Part shown: positions 9,107 to 16,500 of the stretch, in pieces
Layout: each line of letters starts with the position of its first letter
Numbering within the stretch: position 1 is the stretch's first letter
Origin: Streptomyces sp. SID13031
GTDB taxonomy: Bacteria > Actinomycetota > Actinomycetes > Propionibacteriales > Kribbellaceae
Direction of reading: 5' to 3'
Length of the DNA stretch: 64,000 bases
Assembly: GCF_010548305.1 (NCBI RefSeq)
Contig: NZ_JAAGLV010000004.1
Location: 310,001 to 374,000, forward strand
Position numbers and translations under genes: made by a program
The notes under the pieces: model-generated
What the model saw: the letters and a program-made list of their open reading frames with translations, nothing else
Databases searched by the model: none
Told to the model about the DNA's origin: nothing

Positions 9107-9942
9107 CCGCCAAAACCCTGAACCTGCTGGCCGTCCCCGGCGCCACCCTGCACTACGAGGTCACCGGCTCCGGCCCGATGCTCCTCCTGATCGCCGACGG
9201 CGACAGCGACTCAGGCGCTTTCGACAGCATCACCGGCGAACTGGCCACCGAGTACACAGTCGTAGCCTACGACCCCCGAGGCAACTCCCGAAGCCAGTAC
9301 GTCGGCAACCCGGAAGGTGATGCGGTGGCGGTATCCACTGCCGATGCGTTGGCATTGATCGACCTACTCTCCCCGAACGCCCCGGCCTTCGTCTTCGGCA
9401 CCGGCACCGGCGCGATCACCGGCCTCGACCTGATCACCCACCACCCCGACCGAGTCCGCATGCTCGTCGCCCACGAACCCCCATGCATCGAACTGTTGCC
9501 AGACGCAACCGACGCCTGCTCCTTCTTCGAAGACGTCCACGACACGTACCTCCGCGAAGGCGTCCCGATGGCCCAGCTCCTGTACGCCGGCGGCACCGGC
9601 CTGGACGAGGACGACCTCCCCGCCCCGGAAGACCTCCGCCCCGAGTACCGCGAACTCCTCAACCGCACAGCCGCGAACGCCGAAACCTACTTCGCCCACA
9701 AACTGATCCCCTTCACCACCTACAAGCCAGACCTGAACGCCCTGGTCGAGCAGTCCGACAAGATCGTCCCCGCCGCCGGCCGCCAAGCAGCCGCCCACCT
9801 CCCGGCCCGCCCCGTCTCCATCCTCCCCACCCACCTCGGCTGGCCCGTCGTCTCTTTCCCCGGCCCCCACACCGGCTACGCCAGCCACCCCACCCCCTTC
9901 GCCACCCTCCTCACCCAAGTCCTCGAAGCCGAACTCACCTGA
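9103..9942 (+). CDS. Alpha/beta hydrolase paralogue lacking the serine nucleophile
   Basis: A 279-residue tandem paralogue of the upstream hydrolase. The elbow that should read G-x-S-x-G reads GTGTG (VFGTGTGAITGL), so glycine replaces the catalytic serine, while the histidine region GPHTGYAS is kept. It may therefore be a non-hydrolytic partner or a binding protein. A GGGAG ribosome-binding site precedes the ATG that overlaps the upstream stop. Its final codons (DLL/TLL..VLEAELT, stop) recur as an orphan fragment beyond the DUF222 gene at 11691-11727. Confidence 0.85.
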   Translation: MTAKTLNLLAVPGATLHYEVTGSGPMLLLIADGDSDSGAFDSITGELATEYTVVAYDPRGNSRSQYVGNPEGDAVAVSTADALALIDLLSPNAPAFVFGTGTGAITGLDLITHHPDRVRMLVAHEPPCIELLPDATDACSFFEDVHDTYLREGVPMAQLLYAGGTGLDEDDLPAPEDLRPEYRELLNRTAANAETYFAHKLIPFTTYKPDLNALVEQSDKIVPAAGRQAAAHLPARPVSILPTHLGWPVVSFPGPHTGYASHPTPFATLLTQVLEAELT

Positions 9943-9995
9943 GCCTGAAGAGCCCTGGATCCGTAAGGCGCTCAGTTAACCTACAGCGTTTCGGT

Positions 9996-10045
9996 CCTCG
10001 CGAAGAGGTGAGGATTTCACCTTGTGGATAAGGGCTTTCGAGCCC
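9996..10045 (+). other. Cluster of small hairpins in the DUF222 leader
   Basis: Three short hairpins follow one another: CCTC/GAGG (9996-10008), GGTGA/TCACC (10007-10021, sharing two bases with the first, so they compete) and GGGCT-TTCG-AGCCC (10032-10045) with a stable TTCG loop. The second encloses a possible ribosome-binding GAGG for an alternative TTG start at 10022, so it could control translation of the HNH protein. Confidence 0.45.
10023..10031 (-). promoter_or_regulatory. DnaA-box-like site before the DUF222 gene
   Basis: Exact TTATCCACA on the minus strand, the consensus DnaA box. It lies between two leader hairpins of the DUF222-HNH gene. A single box does not make an origin. Confidence 0.4.
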
Positions 10046-10078
10046 AAAACTGTCCGCGGCAATGGCTACGCTTTGGGT

Positions 10079-11683
10079 ATGGACAGTTGCGCGGTGGCGT
10101 TGATGAGCGGCAGCGAGCTGCTGTCCGCCTACGACGCCGTGCACGAGCAGGTCGCCGAGCTCGAATCCCTCGGCACCCAGATCCTCGCCCGTCTCGACGG
10201 CACCGGGCATGCGAAGACGCTCGGCGCCCACGACACCGCTCGCCTGATCACCGACCGGTACCGCCTCGACCCCACCGAAGCCACCCGTCGCGTGAAGTTC
10301 GCGACCGCGCTCGCGAAGTACCCCGCAGTCGCCGCCGCCCTGCCGACTCCGGAGAGCACCACCCCGGAGGGAGGCGTGGTGTTGCATCTGGGGCAGGCGA
10401 CCGCGATCGTGTCCGCCCTCGAACAGATCCCGAAGCGAGCCCACGTCCCCGTCGAGGACCTGGCCGCCGCGGAAGAGCGGATGGTGGAAGCCGCCCGGCA
10501 CCTCGCCCCCGGCGACCTGCGCAGCCTCGGCGTCCAGATCCGCAACCTGCTCGACACCGACGGCCCCGAACCCCGCGAGGACGCCGCCCGCGCCGCCGAG
10601 GAAGTCTGGATCAAGAAGATCGACGGTGGCGTGAAGTTCGGTGGCCGCCTCGCGGCCGAGAACGCCGAACTGCTGCAACTGACCCTCGAGTACGGCGCGA
10701 AGCCACACAAGACCCAGACCGGCGAACCAGACCCCCGATCGCACGGCAAACGCCAGGCCGACGCCCTCGTCGACGCACTGCGAATCGCGGCCGGCAGCGG
10801 AGAGCTGCCCACCCGGGGTGGAATCAAGCCGCACCTCACGATCACTATCGACCTCGACGACCTCATCGAAGCCGGCACGCACGCAACCGGCGACCTGATG
10901 TTCGGCGACGGCCTGTCCGCATCCGCGATCCGCCGCCTCGCCTGCGACGCCGGGATCATCCCCGTCATCCTCGGCTCCGACAGCCAAGTGCTCGATGTCG
11001 GCCGCGAGTACCGGTTCGTCACAGGCGGCCTGCGCAACGCCCTGATCCAGCGGGATCGAGGCTGCGTGGTGTGCAACGCCCCACCCATCTACTGCGACGC
11101 CCACCACCTGGTGAGCTGGGCCGACGGAGGCGTCACCAGCCTCACCAACCTCGTACTGCTGTGCCGGGTCCACCACACCGCACTGCACGACGGCCACTGG
11201 ACCATCGAGATCGTCGACAATCAGGTCCACGTCACCCGCCCCACCTGGGCCGACCGCCCCCCGCGCGGCAGGACCCGAGAGCGAAGACTCACCCCGCCCA
11301 GCACCACCGCCACCGCACCCACCGCGGCGTCGGACACCGCGACCTGCCCACCCACCCCCAACGCCCCCAACGCCCCCACCGCCACCGCCGCGGCCACCGC
11401 CGCGGCCGCCGCCACCGCCGCCGCAAACTCGACCGTCTCTCCCGCACCCCTTACCACCGTCGCCACCCGCCACTGGCCCTACACCGACGACATCCCCTGG
11501 ATCACCCCCGAAGAAGCCGCCGCCCTCGACCCCTGGGGCGACAACACCAACAACACCAACAACCCCGCCCACCCATCACCAGCCACCACGCCCACCCCGA
11601 ACTCGGCCCGATCCACCGCCGACACCGACCTGCCCACCACTCCCGCCGTATCCCGCTTCGACCCCTGGGCCGACAGCGCCTGA
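10079..11683 (+). CDS. DUF222 and HNH endonuclease protein (13E12-repeat family)
   Basis: A 534-residue protein with an N-terminal helical DUF222 domain (SELLSAYDAVHEQVAELESL) and an HNH nuclease domain near residues 325-375. The HNH core is visible as CVVCNAPPIYCDAHH, SWADGG, TNLVLLC and HHTALHDG, so both zinc cysteine pairs and the catalytic His are kept. The C-terminal 140 residues are a low-complexity Ala/Thr/Pro tail. The family is abundant in actinomycetes (REP13E12 in M. tuberculosis), often as dispersed copies. ATG at 10079 is used; TTG at 10022 has a better ribosome-binding site and is a real alternative. It is flanked by two copies of a hydrolase 3' end. Confidence 0.88.
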   Translation: MDSCAVALMSGSELLSAYDAVHEQVAELESLGTQILARLDGTGHAKTLGAHDTARLITDRYRLDPTEATRRVKFATALAKYPAVAAALPTPESTTPEGGVVLHLGQATAIVSALEQIPKRAHVPVEDLAAAEERMVEAARHLAPGDLRSLGVQIRNLLDTDGPEPREDAARAAEEVWIKKIDGGVKFGGRLAAENAELLQLTLEYGAKPHKTQTGEPDPRSHGKRQADALVDALRIAAGSGELPTRGGIKPHLTITIDLDDLIEAGTHATGDLMFGDGLSASAIRRLACDAGIIPVILGSDSQVLDVGREYRFVTGGLRNALIQRDRGCVVCNAPPIYCDAHHLVSWADGGVTSLTNLVLLCRVHHTALHDGHWTIEIVDNQVHVTRPTWADRPPRGRTRERRLTPPSTTATAPTAASDTATCPPTPNAPNAPTATAAATAAAAATAAANSTVSPAPLTTVATRHWPYTDDIPWITPEEAAALDPWGDNTNNTNNPAHPSPATTPTPNSARSTADTDLPTTPAVSRFDPWADSA

Positions 11684-11690
11684 CAACCGA

Positions 11691-11727
11691 CCTCCTCTCC
11701 GAAGTACTGGAAGCCGAGCTCACCTGA
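11691..11727 (+). pseudogene. Orphan 3' end of an alpha/beta hydrolase gene
   Basis: Reading in the frame of gac-ctc-ctc, this fragment encodes DLLSEVLEAELT and a stop. The intact hydrolase upstream ends TLLTQVLEAELT and a stop. Over 40 bases (9906-9945 against 11691-11730) 35 are identical, including three bases past the stop. No more of a hydrolase is visible upstream of it; the DUF222 stop lies 7 bases before. It is either the remnant of a third tandem hydrolase or the displaced end of the second. Confidence 0.75.
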
Positions 11728-11792
11728 GCCGTGGGCAGCGGCGATCCACTTCCTCGCCTCACCCGCCGCCCGGCACATCACAGCGCAGGTCG

Positions 11793-11888
11793 CCCCAACC
11801 GACAGGTCGTGGTCGCTCCTGGCCTTCGAAATCGTGGCGATCCGAGCGTGAAGGCCGGGTAGTTGGCCGGCAGTACCTGTCGGTGGGG
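11793..11888. repeat. Nested inverted repeat upstream of the RelA/SpoT-fold gene
   Basis: Outer arms CCCCAACCGACAGGT (11793-11807) and ACCTGTCGGTGGGG (11875-11888) pair with one bulged base. Inside lie GGCCTTC/GAAGGCC (11821-11827 and 11850-11856), and inside those ATCG-TGG-CGAT (11831-11841). The AACCGACAGG word occurs once more at 11965-11974, next to the ribosome-binding site of the following gene. It may be an RNA structure, the end of a mobile element, or operator half-sites for the toxin-like operon. Confidence 0.6.
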
Positions 11889-11901
11889 ACAGGCCGAACG
11901 G

Positions 11902-11910
11902 TTATCCACA
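11902..11910 (+). promoter_or_regulatory. DnaA-box-like site before the RelA/SpoT-fold gene
   Basis: Exact TTATCCACA, 73 bases upstream of the start of the toxin-like gene. Second of three exact copies in the window. Confidence 0.4.
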
Positions 11911-11982
11911 GATTCTGATCTCCACCCCATGGAGGGATGGCTGTTCCCTACGGTTGAAGGACCGAACCGACAGGGGGACCAG

Positions 11983-12819
11983 ATGCCGCCGTCCGGCCCG
12001 CCCGGCCTCACCGACGTACCCGAACCGCGCGACCTCCTTCACGTCGTCACCCGTCACGGCGAGGTCAACTGGGGCGCCGATCTCCCGACATCCGCAGAGA
12101 TCGCGCGACTGTACGGAGTCCGGGCTACCGTGCGCAGCCTTCAGTTGCTGAGACATGCTGTCGCCACCGAGCCGCGCATCACGGCGGAGTTCCTGGCTGC
12201 GTTGCCGTCCACGGGCTCGCAGTATCAGCTGGCCTCGAGGATCAAGTCGCCCCAGTCCCTGGCCCGTAAGCTCGCCGATCGGCCGCGCAAAGGCCGCTCG
12301 GATAAGCCACCCGAGGACATCCTGCGCTACACAATGCTCACGCAGGTTCCCGAGACGCTCGTCGCTGCCGCCAGACATACCGCCGATGAGCTGACCAAGG
12401 CCGGCTGGCAGATCCAGTCGGCGATGCAGTCCTACACTGAAGGCTCGCGGTACAAGGGAATTCACGCCCTGATCCGGACGCCCTCCGACGAGCGGGTGGA
12501 GGTGCAGTTCCACTCCGTCGCCTCGGCGCGGGTGAAGGAACTGACCACGCCGTACTACGAGATCGAGCGAAGCGCCGCGGCATCTGCGGAGGAGCGAACT
12601 GGTGCGCGGAGGGAGTGCATTCGGTTGTCCGCAACGCTGACGGACCCGCCTGAGCTGACCGGGCTGTCCGAGCTGGGCGGCCGGCAGGTCAGAGTCAACA
12701 ATTACAGTGACTCCCGGACGGGGAACGCTGCGAAAGCTCCGGCCTTGGCGGAAGGTCAGCGTCATCGCCTTGGAGACCGGTCGGCGGCGCTGACCACAAC
12801 GGATGGGATCAATCGATGA
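11983..12819 (+). CDS. RelA/SpoT-fold nucleotide pyrophosphokinase-like protein, toxin candidate
   Basis: A 278-residue protein with the RSH synthetase signatures. RIKSPQSLARKL (residues 86-97) matches the ATP-binding RxKSxxSLxxK motif; EDILRYT (111-117) supplies the metal-binding Asp; YKGIH (157-161) and VEVQFHS (172-178) supply the stacking Tyr and the catalytic Glu173. The last two resemble secreted ATP 3'-pyrophosphokinases and Tas1-type (p)ppApp synthetase toxins more than housekeeping Rel. There is no hydrolase, TGS or ACT domain. ATG at 11983 has an AGGGGGAC ribosome-binding site; earlier in-frame starts lack one. It overlaps a small acidic gene (ATGA), the layout of a toxin with its antidote. 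Function is inferred from motifs only. Confidence 0.75.
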   Translation: MPPSGPPGLTDVPEPRDLLHVVTRHGEVNWGADLPTSAEIARLYGVRATVRSLQLLRHAVATEPRITAEFLAALPSTGSQYQLASRIKSPQSLARKLADRPRKGRSDKPPEDILRYTMLTQVPETLVAAARHTADELTKAGWQIQSAMQSYTEGSRYKGIHALIRTPSDERVEVQFHSVASARVKELTTPYYEIERSAAASAEERTGARRECIRLSATLTDPPELTGLSELGGRQVRVNNYSDSRTGNAAKAPALAEGQRHRLGDRSAALTTTDGINR

Positions 12820-13127
12820 AGCTCTTTCTGCTCAAGGAAGACGACGAACCCGTCTGGGTGGCGGCACTGGCGCACGAGACGATGTATGGGTACGTCCCCA
12901 ACACCGGCAAGTTCCACGACAACAATGCTCTGCGCAACGACTACTACATGGAACGCGATTTCACCTACGAACAGATCGGTAGCGCCGAGGCGCGCCGGCT
13001 GATCGAGCAGGTGCTGGCTCCGTTCGACGAAGAGGAGTACGCGGAAGTGCTCGCCGAATGGCGCGCGGACCCCAAGCCGCTGGATCCCACCGAGGTGCTT
13101 TCGATGGCTGCTGGGTTCAATCCGTAG
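12816..13127 (+). CDS. Small acidic protein, candidate antidote for the RelA/SpoT-fold protein
   Basis: A 103-residue acidic soluble protein with no family I recognise. It starts inside the stop of the preceding gene and so is translationally coupled to it. It lacks a signal peptide, membrane segment or HTH. The C-terminal half is a predicted acidic helix region (RRLIEQVLAPFDEEEYAEVLAEW). The pairing suggests neutralisation by binding. Its last 11 bases overlap the convergent ABC ATPase gene. Confidence 0.6.
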   Translation: MKLFLLKEDDEPVWVAALAHETMYGYVPNTGKFHDNNALRNDYYMERDFTYEQIGSAEARRLIEQVLAPFDEEEYAEVLAEWRADPKPLDPTEVLSMAAGFNP

Positions 13128-14079
13128 CAGGGGTTGAGGTGGCGTAGAGGCGGGCGATGATGGATTCGATGGTGGGGTCTGAGATGGAGAGGTCTACCAG
13201 GGGGTAGGAGGCTGCTATCTGGGCTACCAGGGGAGCCGCGCTGGTGGTGGGTGGGAAGGTCAGGTGCTGGCGGGGGCCTTCGGTCTTGGTGACTGTGGTG
13301 CCGGGGATCTCGATGGGCGGTAGCGAGATGGCCAGGTCGACGATGAGGGTTCGGGGAGCCGACTGGCTGGCTCGGAGGCCGTCGAGGGTGCCGTCGTAGA
13401 CCTGGCGGCCGTGGTCGATGACCATCACCCGGGAGCAGAGGGCTTCGATGTCGTCGAGGTCGTGGGTGGTGAGGATGATGGTGGTACCGCGCTCCTTGTT
13501 GACCTGGCCGAGGAATTCGCGCAGCCGGGCCTTGCTGATGATGTCGAGGCCGATCGTCGGTTCGTCGAGGTAGACGATCTCGGGGTCGTGCAGGAGTGCC
13601 GCCGCGATGTCGCCGCGCATCCGCTGGCCCAGCGACAGTTGCCGCACCGGTACGTCGAGCAGGTTGCCCAGATCGAGCAGCTCCACGAAGGTCGCCAGGT
13701 TCTCCAGGTGCCGCGCCCGCGGTACGCCGTACATCTTCTGCAGTACCGCGAAGGAGTCCTTCAATGGCAGATCCCACCAAAGCGTGGTGCGCTGCCCGAA
13801 CACCACCCCGATCCGCTTGGCCAGCTTGAGCCGGTGGCGCGACGGGTCCACCCCCGCCACCCGGATCGAGCCGCCGGTCGGCACCAGGATCCCGGTCAGC
13901 ATCTTGATGGTGGTCGACTTGCCGGCGCCGTTCGGCCCGATGTAGCCCATCACCTCGCCGGGCTCGACGCTGAACGACAACCCGTCGACCGCGCGCACCT
14001 CCCGCCGGGTACGCCGCAGCCCGGCCCGGCTCGATACGGTGAAGGCGCGGGACACGTTCTCCAGTTCGATCACGGACAC
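13117..14079 (-). CDS. ABC transporter ATP-binding protein (ABC-2 export type, COG4586-like)
   Basis: A 320-residue ATPase. Walker A GPNGAGKST near residue 57, Q-loop region GVVFGQRTTLWWDLP, signature LSLGQRMRGD, Walker B IVYLDEPTIGLD and the H-loop in LTTHD are all present. The family is recognised by the GQR...WWDLP stretch and by its association with two paired permeases. GTG at 14079 is chosen because AGGGAG precedes it and it gives VSVIELENV at the N-terminus. The exported substrate is unknown. Confidence 0.92.
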   Translation of the reverse strand: MSVIELENVSRAFTVSSRAGLRRTRREVRAVDGLSFSVEPGEVMGYIGPNGAGKSTTIKMLTGILVPTGGSIRVAGVDPSRHRLKLAKRIGVVFGQRTTLWWDLPLKDSFAVLQKMYGVPRARHLENLATFVELLDLGNLLDVPVRQLSLGQRMRGDIAAALLHDPEIVYLDEPTIGLDIISKARLREFLGQVNKERGTTIILTTHDLDDIEALCSRVMVIDHGRQVYDGTLDGLRASQSAPRTLIVDLAISLPPIEIPGTTVTKTEGPRQHLTFPPTTSAAPLVAQIAASYPLVDLSISDPTIESIIARLYATSTPATD

Positions 14080-14081
14080 AG

Positions 14082-14912
14082 TTAGCTCCCTGTACTTCGG
14101 TAGCGACGGAGCCCGCCTCGCCAGGCCAGCGACGCCAGCGCGATCATCGCGACGGCGACCACCGGCGCGAGCAGGCCGATCCAGGACGGCAGCCCCAGTG
14201 GGGCGGGTTTGCCCAGCACATAGAGCACCGGGTAGTAGTTCACGAACGCGAGCGGTACGACGAAGGTGACGGCGCGGACGATGTTCTTGCCGAAGATCGC
14301 CAGCGGGTACTGCGTCAGCTGCTGCCCGCCGTAGGTGAACGAGTTGGCCAGCTCGGCGGAGTCGATCGAGATGAACTGGAACGCGGCGCCGAGCACGAAG
14401 ATCGCCGCGAAGATGATCGACCCGGTCACCATCGAGCTCACCAGGATGATGCCCTTGGCAACGGTCCAGTCGATCGAAAGATGGCTGAGGGCAAGTACCA
14501 GGACGAACCCGGCCTGCAGTGGCCGGCCGATCCGGCGGAGGGCGAAGTTGTCCGCGATGGCCTGGATGAAGGCCGGCACCGGCCGGATCAGCCAGACGTC
14601 CAGCTCGCCGGTCCGGATCCGCCCGCCGATCCGTTCGATCGAGCCGGTGAACAGATCGGCCAGCCCGAGCGCCATCGACGCCGAACCGTAGAGCAACGCC
14701 ATCTCGCCGAGGCTGAAGCCGCCGAACGACTCGATATGGCTGAACATCAGCACGACGCTGAGGAAGTCGGCCCCGGTGACCAGCATCGTGCTCACCAGCG
14801 TCAGTACGAACGACGCCGGATAGGCGAGCGTCGACCGGATCCACATCGTCACGAGCAACCGGTACTGCGCGGGCCAGGCCGCTGCGCGCCGGAGTACGGA
14901 GGTCTCATCCAC
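14082..14912 (-). CDS. ABC-2 family transporter permease (COG3694/DUF990-like)
   Basis: A 276-residue membrane protein with six hydrophobic segments and the cytoplasmic IRTGELDVWLIRPV stretch typical of this permease family. It starts at a GTG that overlaps the previous permease stop by 8 bases and ends 2 bases before the ATPase start, so the three genes are one transcription unit encoding a heterodimeric exporter. Confidence 0.9.
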   Translation of the reverse strand: MDETSVLRRAAAWPAQYRLLVTMWIRSTLAYPASFVLTLVSTMLVTGADFLSVVLMFSHIESFGGFSLGEMALLYGSASMALGLADLFTGSIERIGGRIRTGELDVWLIRPVPAFIQAIADNFALRRIGRPLQAGFVLVLALSHLSIDWTVAKGIILVSSMVTGSIIFAAIFVLGAAFQFISIDSAELANSFTYGGQQLTQYPLAIFGKNIVRAVTFVVPLAFVNYYPVLYVLGKPAPLGLPSWIGLLAPVVAVAMIALASLAWRGGLRRYRSTGS

Positions 14913-15702
14913 CGGCGATCACCACCTTCCGGGTCGCCAGACTGGTCGCCAGCATCCCGGCCACGCCGAGCACCACGATCCACAGCAACTGAAACGCCAG
15001 CGCGCTGCCGACCCCACCCGGGTTCCGCCCGAGCCAGACATCGATCGGCACCTGGAGGGTCGCGGCCCACGGCGTCGCCCGCGCCACTTCGCCGATCCAG
15101 CCGGGAAAGACGACCAACGGCAGGGTCGCGCCGGAGAAGAACAGCGACAGCACGAGCGCGAGCCCCTCGAGCCCGCGCGAATCGGTGATCCAGAAACCTG
15201 ACAGTGCGACCAGATAGCGAACCCCGAAGCTCACCAGGATGCCGAAGCTGACCGCGACGACGACCGCGAGCCACTGCCAGACCGACGTCGGCCAACTCAG
15301 ATCGAACACCAGCGCGCCGACGAGCAACGGCAGCCCGCCGCGCGCGATCAGCTGAAAGGCGGCCCGGCCGGCGTCGACCGACATCCACCAGATCATCAGC
15401 CGGGTCGGCCGGTAGAGGTCGACCGCGATCTCACCCGTCCGGACGCGCTCGCCGAGCTCGATCGTCGTGGTCGCGCCCATGATCCCGGTCGGGATCAGCA
15501 GCCCTTGCTGGAGCCAGACGAAGGTGAGCGCGTCGGACACGTCGTACCCGCCGAGGCCGGGCCGGGTGTGCCACAGCGTCAGGTAGACGCCGCAGAAGAT
15601 GAAGCCGAACACCGTGTTGGTGAAGGCACCGGACAAGGTGGCGATCCGGTACGTCGAGAACCGGCGGAACGACCGCACTGCGATCGCCCAGTAGACGCCC
15701 AC
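14905..15702 (-). CDS. ABC-2 family transporter permease (COG4587-like)
   Basis: First gene of the exporter operon, 265 residues, with six hydrophobic segments. It carries the same RVRTGEIAVDLYRPT loop as its partner permease, a shared mark of this permease pair. Its GTG start follows GGAGG. The 270 bases upstream separate it from a divergent ECF sigma gene and must hold both promoters, though I cannot assign boxes with confidence. Confidence 0.9.
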   Translation of the reverse strand: MGVYWAIAVRSFRRFSTYRIATLSGAFTNTVFGFIFCGVYLTLWHTRPGLGGYDVSDALTFVWLQQGLLIPTGIMGATTTIELGERVRTGEIAVDLYRPTRLMIWWMSVDAGRAAFQLIARGGLPLLVGALVFDLSWPTSVWQWLAVVVAVSFGILVSFGVRYLVALSGFWITDSRGLEGLALVLSLFFSGATLPLVVFPGWIGEVARATPWAATLQVPIDVWLGRNPGGVGSALAFQLLWIVVLGVAGMLATSLATRKVVIAGG

Positions 15703-15972
15703 GCAACCTCCAACGAATGCTCAGAAATGGAGTCCGAAGTGGGCCAGCGGCACGCAGAACCGCCCCCGTTCCGGAAGGACCGGGGGGTTCGGACACCACT
15801 GTGGCGGCATGCCGAAAGACATGGCCGTTGTCAAGGGAAGGAGACGGACAGTACGCCGGGCCGCGCGGTAGCGTCAAACTGATTATCCCCGCAGGGCATG
15901 ACTTGCCGCGGCCGCTCTCGTTGACTTGCGGGAGAGGGCCAACCGGACAGTCGCTTGCGGGGTAGACAAGGT

Positions 15973-16500
15973 ATGCCGACGATGACGGATGAGCCAGTGC
16001 CGGCTTCTCAGCGGCCAGACGGCCCGCCCGCGGACGGGGCCGGCTTCGTCGACTGGGTGCGGCCGCATCTGCCGGCGATGGCCAGACTGGCCGCCCGGCT
16101 CGCGGTCGGCGCCGACCGCGACGACGTCGTCCAGGAGGCGCTCACCCGGGCGTGGATGAAGCGCGACCAGTACGACGGGACGCGCGGCACCGCCTCGGCG
16201 TGGTTGCTCGCGATCACCGCCGACCAGGCCCGCAAGGCGATCCGGCGGTTGCGCCCGGTCGCGGAGCTGGCCGAACACGACGAGGCAGTGACCCGGCCGG
16301 ACGTCGAGGCGCGGGTGGATGTCGACCAGGCGCTCGGCGAACTCTCCGGCCGGCAGCGGCTCGCGGTCGACTGCTACTACTTCGCCGACCTGTCGATCGC
16401 CGACACCGCCGCGGTGATGGAGTGCTCCGAGGGCACCGTCAAATCAACTCTTTCCGACGCGCGGGCCCGCCTGCGCTCCTTGCTGGAGGTCAGCGAATGA
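15973..16500 (+). CDS. ECF-subfamily RNA polymerase sigma factor
   Basis: A 175-residue sigma factor. Region 2 contains DDVVQEALTRAW (residues 48-59) and region 4 contains the helix-turn-helix LSIADTAAVMECSEGTVKSTLSDAR near residue 140. No regions 1.1 or 3 and no extra C-terminal domain. It overlaps the next gene by 4 bases. In this family the partner encoded directly downstream usually holds the sigma factor inactive. Confidence 0.9.
   Translation: MPTMTDEPVPASQRPDGPPADGAGFVDWVRPHLPAMARLAARLAVGADRDDVVQEALTRAWMKRDQYDGTRGTASAWLLAITADQARKAIRRLRPVAELAEHDEAVTRPDVEARVDVDQALGELSGRQRLAVDCYYFADLSIADTAAVMECSEGTVKSTLSDARARLRSLLEVSE

Noticed and set aside
9943-10078. Group I or II intron in front of the HNH gene
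   Set aside because: The hairpins are short and none of the conserved core pairings can be recognised; the upstream hydrolase is complete, so nothing needs splicing.
10023-11910. Possible replication origin from two DnaA-box-like sites
   Set aside because: Only two boxes 1.9 kb apart, with no dnaA, dnaN or gyrB genes and no AT-rich unwinding region.
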